The position numbers and the translations under genes were made by a program. This document shows, in pieces, positions 58,608 to 64,000 of a stretch of DNA of 64,000 nt (position 1 is its first letter; every line of letters starts with the position of its first letter). Source of the stretch: Acidovorax sp. Leaf191. GTDB lineage: Bacteria; Pseudomonadota; Gammaproteobacteria; Burkholderiales; Burkholderiaceae_C. The stretch is from the NCBI RefSeq assembly GCF_001424425.1, contig NZ_LMPT01000003.1:119260-183259 (forward strand). Direction: 5' to 3'. Below the pieces are notes generated by a model. The model did not search any database. It saw only the letters and a program-made list of their open reading frames with translations, and was not told the origin of the DNA.

Positions 58608-59771
58608 TCAGTTGTCCCGCGCCGCCTTGGCCACGTCAGGGAAGTCGCTGAACACGCCGTCCACCCCCAGGTTGTAGAACAGCTTGTACTCGGCCTTGGG
58701 GTCGCCCTTGAAGTCCGATGCCAGGCGCTTGGCTTCGCTGCGGAAGGTGTAGGGGTGCACCATGAGGCCCACGGCATGGGCGTTCTTCACGACGTCAGTG
58801 GGCGCCATCATCACGCGGTCGCGCTCGTCGATCACGCCGTCGCCGTTGAGGTCGTCGGGCTTGCCGTCCTTGTTGGCGTCCACCTGCTTGGAAGGAATGA
58901 GGTACGGCTTCCAGGGGCCGATGCCGTCGGCGTAGGTCTTGACTTCCTTGAGACCATCGGCGGTCAGCAGGCTGGCAAAGGTGCGCTTGTCGCCGGCCAC
59001 GGCAAAGTCGTAGGGCTTGTCGTAGGGGGCGGTCAGGTCCATGCTGCCGTCGGCGTTCACGTCGTTCGCGTCCACCAGTTGCACCAGGCGAATCTGGGTC
59101 TTGGTGCGCAGGTACTTGAGGTTCGATACCTCGAACGATTGCACGATGACGGGCGACGCTTTGGTGGTGTAGCCGTACTTGGCCAGGATGGCGAGCAGGC
59201 GGTCTTCCAGCGGCAGGCCCAGGTTGACGTGGTACGTGGGGTGCTTGGTCTCGGGGTACACGCCGACGGTGCGGCCGGCCTTGGTGCCTTCGTTCTTGGC
59301 CAGGTCCAGCACTTCTTCCAGGGTGGGGATCTGGAATTTGCCGTTGAACGACTGGTCGCGGTCCGACAGCGGCTGGATGGCGCGCAGGGTCTTGATCTCG
59401 GCCAGGGTGAAGTCGGACACGAACCAGCCTTCTTCCTGCACGCCGTCCACCATTTTCTTGGTCTTGCGGTTGGCGAACTCGGCGCGGGTGGACACATCGG
59501 TGGTGCCGGTGATGTTGGGTTCGTGGCGGGCCACGAGCACGCCGTCCTTCGTGGCCACCAAGTCGGGCTCGATGAAGTCGGCACCCATCTCGATGGCGCG
59601 CTTGTAGCCTTCGAGCGTGTGGTCCGGCAGGTACCCGGCCGCGCCGCGGTGGCCGATGACCAGGGGGCGGTCGCCGTTCAGCGTGGGATACGGGCTGTCG
59701 TTGTCGCCACCACAAGCTGCCAGCGTGGCCAGCAAGGCCACCGCACCCAACTTCGCACCAGAAATGTGCAT
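58608..59771 (-). CDS. glpQ: Lipoprotein glycerophosphodiester phosphodiesterase with calcium-loop-like inserts
   Basis: 387 residues from ATG 59771 with GAGGAG upstream. Lipobox LAAC (Cys20). GDPD core: '[20 protein letters not shown]' (first catalytic His), '[20 protein letters not shown]' (Glu-x-Asp and then HEPN). It cleaves glycerophosphodiesters to glycerol 3-phosphate outside the cytoplasm. Unusual are two Asp/Asn-rich loops, '[12 protein letters not shown]' and '[20 protein letters not shown]', that look like EF-hand or dockerin calcium loops set within the barrel. Confidence 0.92.
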   Translation of the reverse strand: MHISGAKLGAVALLATLAACGGDNDSPYPTLNGDRPLVIGHRGAAGYLPDHTLEGYKRAIEMGADFIEPDLVATKDGVLVARHEPNITGTTDVSTRAEFANRKTKKMVDGVQEEGWFVSDFTLAEIKTLRAIQPLSDRDQSFNGKFQIPTLEEVLDLAKNEGTKAGRTVGVYPETKHPTYHVNLGLPLEDRLLAILAKYGYTTKASPVIVQSFEVSNLKYLRTKTQIRLVQLVDANDVNADGSMDLTAPYDKPYDFAVAGDKRTFASLLTADGLKEVKTYADGIGPWKPYLIPSKQVDANKDGKPDDLNGDGVIDERDRVMMAPTDVVKNAHAVGLMVHPYTFRSEAKRLASDFKGDPKAEYKLFYNLGVDGVFSDFPDVAKAARDN

Positions 59772-60017
59772 GCTCTTCTCCTCGTTGTGTTTAGAACCGC
59801 CGAACTGTGGGCTGACCTTGTGACAAGGCCGTGACGCCCTTCCCGCCAACCGGTGACGGCGTTTAGCCGCCCACCAGACGCACCAATATGTGGCATTTCA
59901 CGGGCCACATTCCCCACCATTGTGCAGAGACATCCGCATCAACGTATAACTTTTGAACATAATGTCGTGTTGCAGTGCGCTCTTGCCTGCCTTTTTGCTT
60001 CAGAAAGTCTTGAGAAC

Positions 60018-61361
<1,344 letters not shown>

Positions 61362-61503
61362 CCGCAGGCCGGCCCCACCCTGGGGCACAAAGCGGTGAAA
61401 AGAAGGGGAGTTGCAGGGCATTTGGCGGTCTCTCCTGGGAGATAGGCACAAACCCTGCTTGCCGTGTCAGAACTTTCCGACACGATGGCACTCAGTCCCT
61501 CTC

Positions 61504-62337
61504 ATGAAACGCACCCCCCTCCTGATCTCCCTGGCCCTGGCCATTGCCGTCTCGGCGGGCTGCGCCACCCTCGATGCCAAGCAGCGCGAGTGGATCTTTC
61601 AGCCCAGCGACCGCAGCTGGGGTGGCGCTCAGTCCACCGACGACATGGCGGATGTCTGGATCGACTTCCGCTCAAACGACAGTGGCAAGGCCGAGCGGCT
61701 GCACGGCCTGTGGCTGCCCCACGACCGGGCGGACGCTCCAGTGCTGCTGTATCTGCACGGCGCACGCTGGAACGTGGCGGGGTCGTCCGGCCGCATCCGG
61801 CGCATGCAGGAGCTGGGCTTTTCGGTCCTGGCCATCGACTACCGCGGTTTTGGCCGCAGCAGCGCGGGCCTGCCGTCCGAAGCCACTGCGGCCGAGGACG
61901 CACGGGCGGCCTGGGACTGGCTGGCCCAGCACCAGCCGGGCAAGCCCCGCTACATCTTCGGCCACTCATTGGGCGGCGCCATCGCCATCGACCTGGCGCG
62001 CCAAGTGGACGATGAGCAAGGCACCATCGTCGAAGGCACCTTCACCAGCATTCCGGAGGTGGTCAGTACCTTCAAATGGGGCTGGCTGCCGGTGTCGGCC
62101 TTGATCACGCAGCGTTTCGAATCCGTGCGCAAGGTGTCCGAGATCGGATCGCCCTTGCTGGTGGTGCACGGCAGCGACGACAGCCTGATCCTGCCCAGCC
62201 TGGGCCGCAAGCTGTACGAGGCCGCCCACGAGCCCAAGCAGTTCGTGCTGGTGGAGGGTGGCTCGCACCACAACACCAATTCGGTGGGGCAGAGTCTTTA
62301 TCGCGATGCGATGGTGTCGCTGTTCAAGCTGAAATAA
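61504..62337 (+). CDS. Lipoprotein alpha/beta hydrolase
   Basis: 277 residues. A lipobox SAGC (Cys20) follows the signal peptide. Alpha/beta-hydrolase features: oxyanion 'LLYLHGARWNVAGSS', nucleophile elbow 'FGHSLGGAIA' (Ser155), the acid Asp in 'VVHGSDDSLI' and His in 'EGGSHHN'. It resembles BEM46/YfhR-like serine hydrolases. The substrate is unknown. It is a single gene; the ATG has no clear ribosome site. Confidence 0.87.
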   Translation: MKRTPLLISLALAIAVSAGCATLDAKQREWIFQPSDRSWGGAQSTDDMADVWIDFRSNDSGKAERLHGLWLPHDRADAPVLLYLHGARWNVAGSSGRIRRMQELGFSVLAIDYRGFGRSSAGLPSEATAAEDARAAWDWLAQHQPGKPRYIFGHSLGGAIAIDLARQVDDEQGTIVEGTFTSIPEVVSTFKWGWLPVSALITQRFESVRKVSEIGSPLLVVHGSDDSLILPSLGRKLYEAAHEPKQFVLVEGGSHHNTNSVGQSLYRDAMVSLFKLK

Positions 62338-62467
62338 ACAGCCCACACGATCTGGCTTGCGGTCTGCCAGAGCATTAACACTAGGGCATCAATGCCACCT
62401 TGGCAGGGGCGCGGCGGCAGCCCTTGGCGCAGGTCAAGGCAGCCCCATCTGGTACCCTCAGACAGAT

Positions 62468-63700
62468 ATGTCTGCCCCTTCTGCCACCGCCGTGCCCACG
62501 GCTTCCAACGACACGGTTGCGCCCGGCCTGGCCATCCTGGTGCTGGCCCTGCTGCTCAGCATCCAGCCCGTCACCACCGACCTGTACCTGCCCGCCCTGC
62601 CCGCGCTCACCCGCAGCCTGGGCGCGCCGATGGCGTCGGCCCAGCTCACGCTCAGCGGTCTGCTGCTGGCGTTCGGTTGTTCGCAGATGGTGTGGGGCCC
62701 GTTGTCGGACCGTTTCGGCCGGCGCCCCATCCTGCTGGCGGGCCTGGCGATCTATACGGTGGCATCGCTGGGCAGCGCGTTGGCGCCCAGCATGGCGCTG
62801 CTGATCCTGTGGCGCATTGCCCAAGGCGCTGCGATGGGTGCGGTGGTGATGTGCGCCCGCGCCATCGTGCGCGACCTGTACACGCCGCTGGACGGAGCGC
62901 GCGCCATGTCCAAGGCGCTCACGGGGCTGGGCATCGTGGCCTGCATCTGCGCGCCCATGGGCGGGCTGCTCAGTGAATGGCTGGGCTGGCGCGCGGCGCT
63001 GATGGCGCTCACGGTGTATGCGGTCGTCACGCTGGCCCTGGTGGCGCTGCGCATGCCCGAGACACTGGCGCGGCGCAACCCCCAGGCCCTGCAGCCGCGT
63101 GTGCTGCTGGGCACCTGGCTGCAGGTGCTGCGCCACCCCACGTTCTGGGCGTTCTCGCTGCAGACCACGGCCACCTACGCCGGCTTGTTCACCTTTCTGG
63201 CGGCGTCGTCGTTCGTGTACATCGACGTGCTGGGCCTCAGCCGCACGCAGTACGGCTGGACCATGGCGTCGGCCTGTCTGGCCTACTTCGGGGGCACCTT
63301 CCTATGCCGCAGCCTGCTGGCCCGATGCGGGCTGCAGCGCACGGTGGCCATCGCGGGGGCGCTGAGCATCAGCGGCGGCACGCTGATGGCGCTGGTGGCC
63401 CACCTGGGCTGGCACCAGCCCTGGGCGCTGACGCTGCCCTTCTACCTCTTCATGCTGGGCCACGGCATCCACCAGCCCTGCGGGCAAAGCGGCGCCGTGG
63501 GCCCGTTTCCGCAGGCGGCGGGGGTGGCGTCGGCGCTCAATGGTTTCATGATGATGCTGGCCGCGTTTGCCATTGGCGGCTGGCTGGGTGCGCGCCTGGA
63601 CGGCACGGTGTGGCCCCTGGTCAACGGCATCTGGTTCTGGTCCACCGTGCTGGCCGTGATCTCCTGGACGCTGGTGCAAAAATTTGGAGCCCGCGCGTGA
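62468..63700 (+). CDS. Bcr/CflA-type MFS drug-efflux transporter
   Basis: 410 residues from ATG 62468 with about 12 membrane helices. Bcr/CflA signatures: '[18 protein letters not shown]', '[20 protein letters not shown]' (motif A) and '[17 protein letters not shown]'. Family members export bicyclomycin, chloramphenicol, sulfonamides or dipeptides; the real substrate is open. Its stop overlaps the GTG of miaA (GTGA), so the two are coupled. Confidence 0.9.
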   Translation: MSAPSATAVPTASNDTVAPGLAILVLALLLSIQPVTTDLYLPALPALTRSLGAPMASAQLTLSGLLLAFGCSQMVWGPLSDRFGRRPILLAGLAIYTVASLGSALAPSMALLILWRIAQGAAMGAVVMCARAIVRDLYTPLDGARAMSKALTGLGIVACICAPMGGLLSEWLGWRAALMALTVYAVVTLALVALRMPETLARRNPQALQPRVLLGTWLQVLRHPTFWAFSLQTTATYAGLFTFLAASSFVYIDVLGLSRTQYGWTMASACLAYFGGTFLCRSLLARCGLQRTVAIAGALSISGGTLMALVAHLGWHQPWALTLPFYLFMLGHGIHQPCGQSGAVGPFPQAAGVASALNGFMMMLAAFAIGGWLGARLDGTVWPLVNGIWFWSTVLAVISWTLVQKFGARA

Positions 63701-64000
63701 CCAGGCCCCCGCAGCAGACCCACCACCTGCCCGCCATTGCTCTGGCGGGCCCCACCGCATCCGGCAAGACCGCGGGCGCCCTGGCGCTGGCCGCCGTGCT
63801 GGGCCAGCAAGGCGTGCCGGTGGAGATCATCAGCGTGGACTCGGCCCTGGTCTACCGCGGCATGGACATCGGCACTGCCAAGCCCACGCCCGAAGAGCGC
63901 GCGGCCGTGCCCCACCACCTCATCGACATCCGCGACCCACTGCAGGCCTACAGCGCGGCCGAATTCGTGCAGGACGCCACGCGGCTCATGGCCGATATCC
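63697..64000 (+). CDS. miaA: tRNA dimethylallyltransferase (N-terminal part, cut by the window end)
   Basis: The first 101 codons from GTG 63697. The P-loop is '[19 protein letters not shown]', followed by '[20 protein letters not shown]' and '[20 protein letters not shown]', the strongly conserved MiaA start. It adds the dimethylallyl group to A37 of UNN-decoding tRNAs. It lies downstream of mutL, as in many proteobacteria, but here six genes separate them. Confidence 0.95.
   Translation, partial: MTRPPQQTHHLPAIALAGPTASGKTAGALALAAVLGQQGVPVEIISVDSALVYRGMDIGTAKPTPEERAAVPHHLIDIRDPLQAYSAAEFVQDATRLMADI

Overview
The window is a GC-rich (mid-60s %), densely packed bacterial chromosome segment. 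Gene content and order (parC/parE, pyrG-kdsA-eno-ftsB, coaBC-dut, dapA-bamC, queG/tsaE-amidase, mutL-miaA), Bug-type solute-binding proteins and a dispersed ~60-bp repeat all point to Burkholderiales, most likely Comamonadaceae close to Acidovorax. That placement is by recognition, not by a search. No rRNA, tRNA, CRISPR, prophage or insertion sequence was found.

0-24.9 kb: the end of a LysR regulator; a VF530 protein; an alpha-E/ATP-grasp peptide-ligase-type pair; comEC; ridA; a chemoreceptor; the parE-transglycosylase-parC run; an MFS transporter with a 59-aa membrane ORF and a methyltransferase; dapA-bamC-MBL hydrolase; a small lipoprotein with a palindromic operator; the ribosomal oxygenase roxA with an unknown partner; an SlyD-like isomerase; a glycine-zipper lipoprotein; and the dut/coaBC group.

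24.9-37.4 kb: pyrG-kdsA-(membrane ORF)-DUF1330-eno-ftsB covers CTP, Kdo, glycolysis and division. It is followed by a P-loop-like orphan, a free-standing CZB zinc sensor, Hsp33, a gamma carbonic anhydrase, a DUF455 ferritin-like protein and two tandem EAL-HDOD paralogues whose EAL domains look catalytically dead.

37.5-47.7 kb (accessory): two Bug binding proteins, xerD, and a catabolic cluster of aldehyde dehydrogenase, 3-hydroxyisobutyrate-dehydrogenase-like enzyme, divergent LysR and a DUF3100 membrane protein. The same 28-bp operator-like motif lies in front of the LysR/dehydrogenase divergon and of DUF3100, tying them into one probable regulon. An AEC carrier and an SGNH esterase follow.

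47.7-64 kb: queG and tsaE head-to-head with overlapping 5' ends, an AmiC-type amidase, a cupin, a second chemoreceptor, DedA, mutL, a phosphotransferase, a lipoprotein glycerophosphodiesterase with calcium-loop-like inserts, gdhA, a lipoprotein hydrolase, a Bcr/CflA pump and the start of miaA.

The most unusual signal is the dispersed repeat (two stem-loops ending in a GGCCATTTT-like tail). Copies lie between genes, in the upstream region of a methyltransferase, over the queG stop codon, and in frame inside comEC, mutL, a DUF455 gene and an orphan gene.
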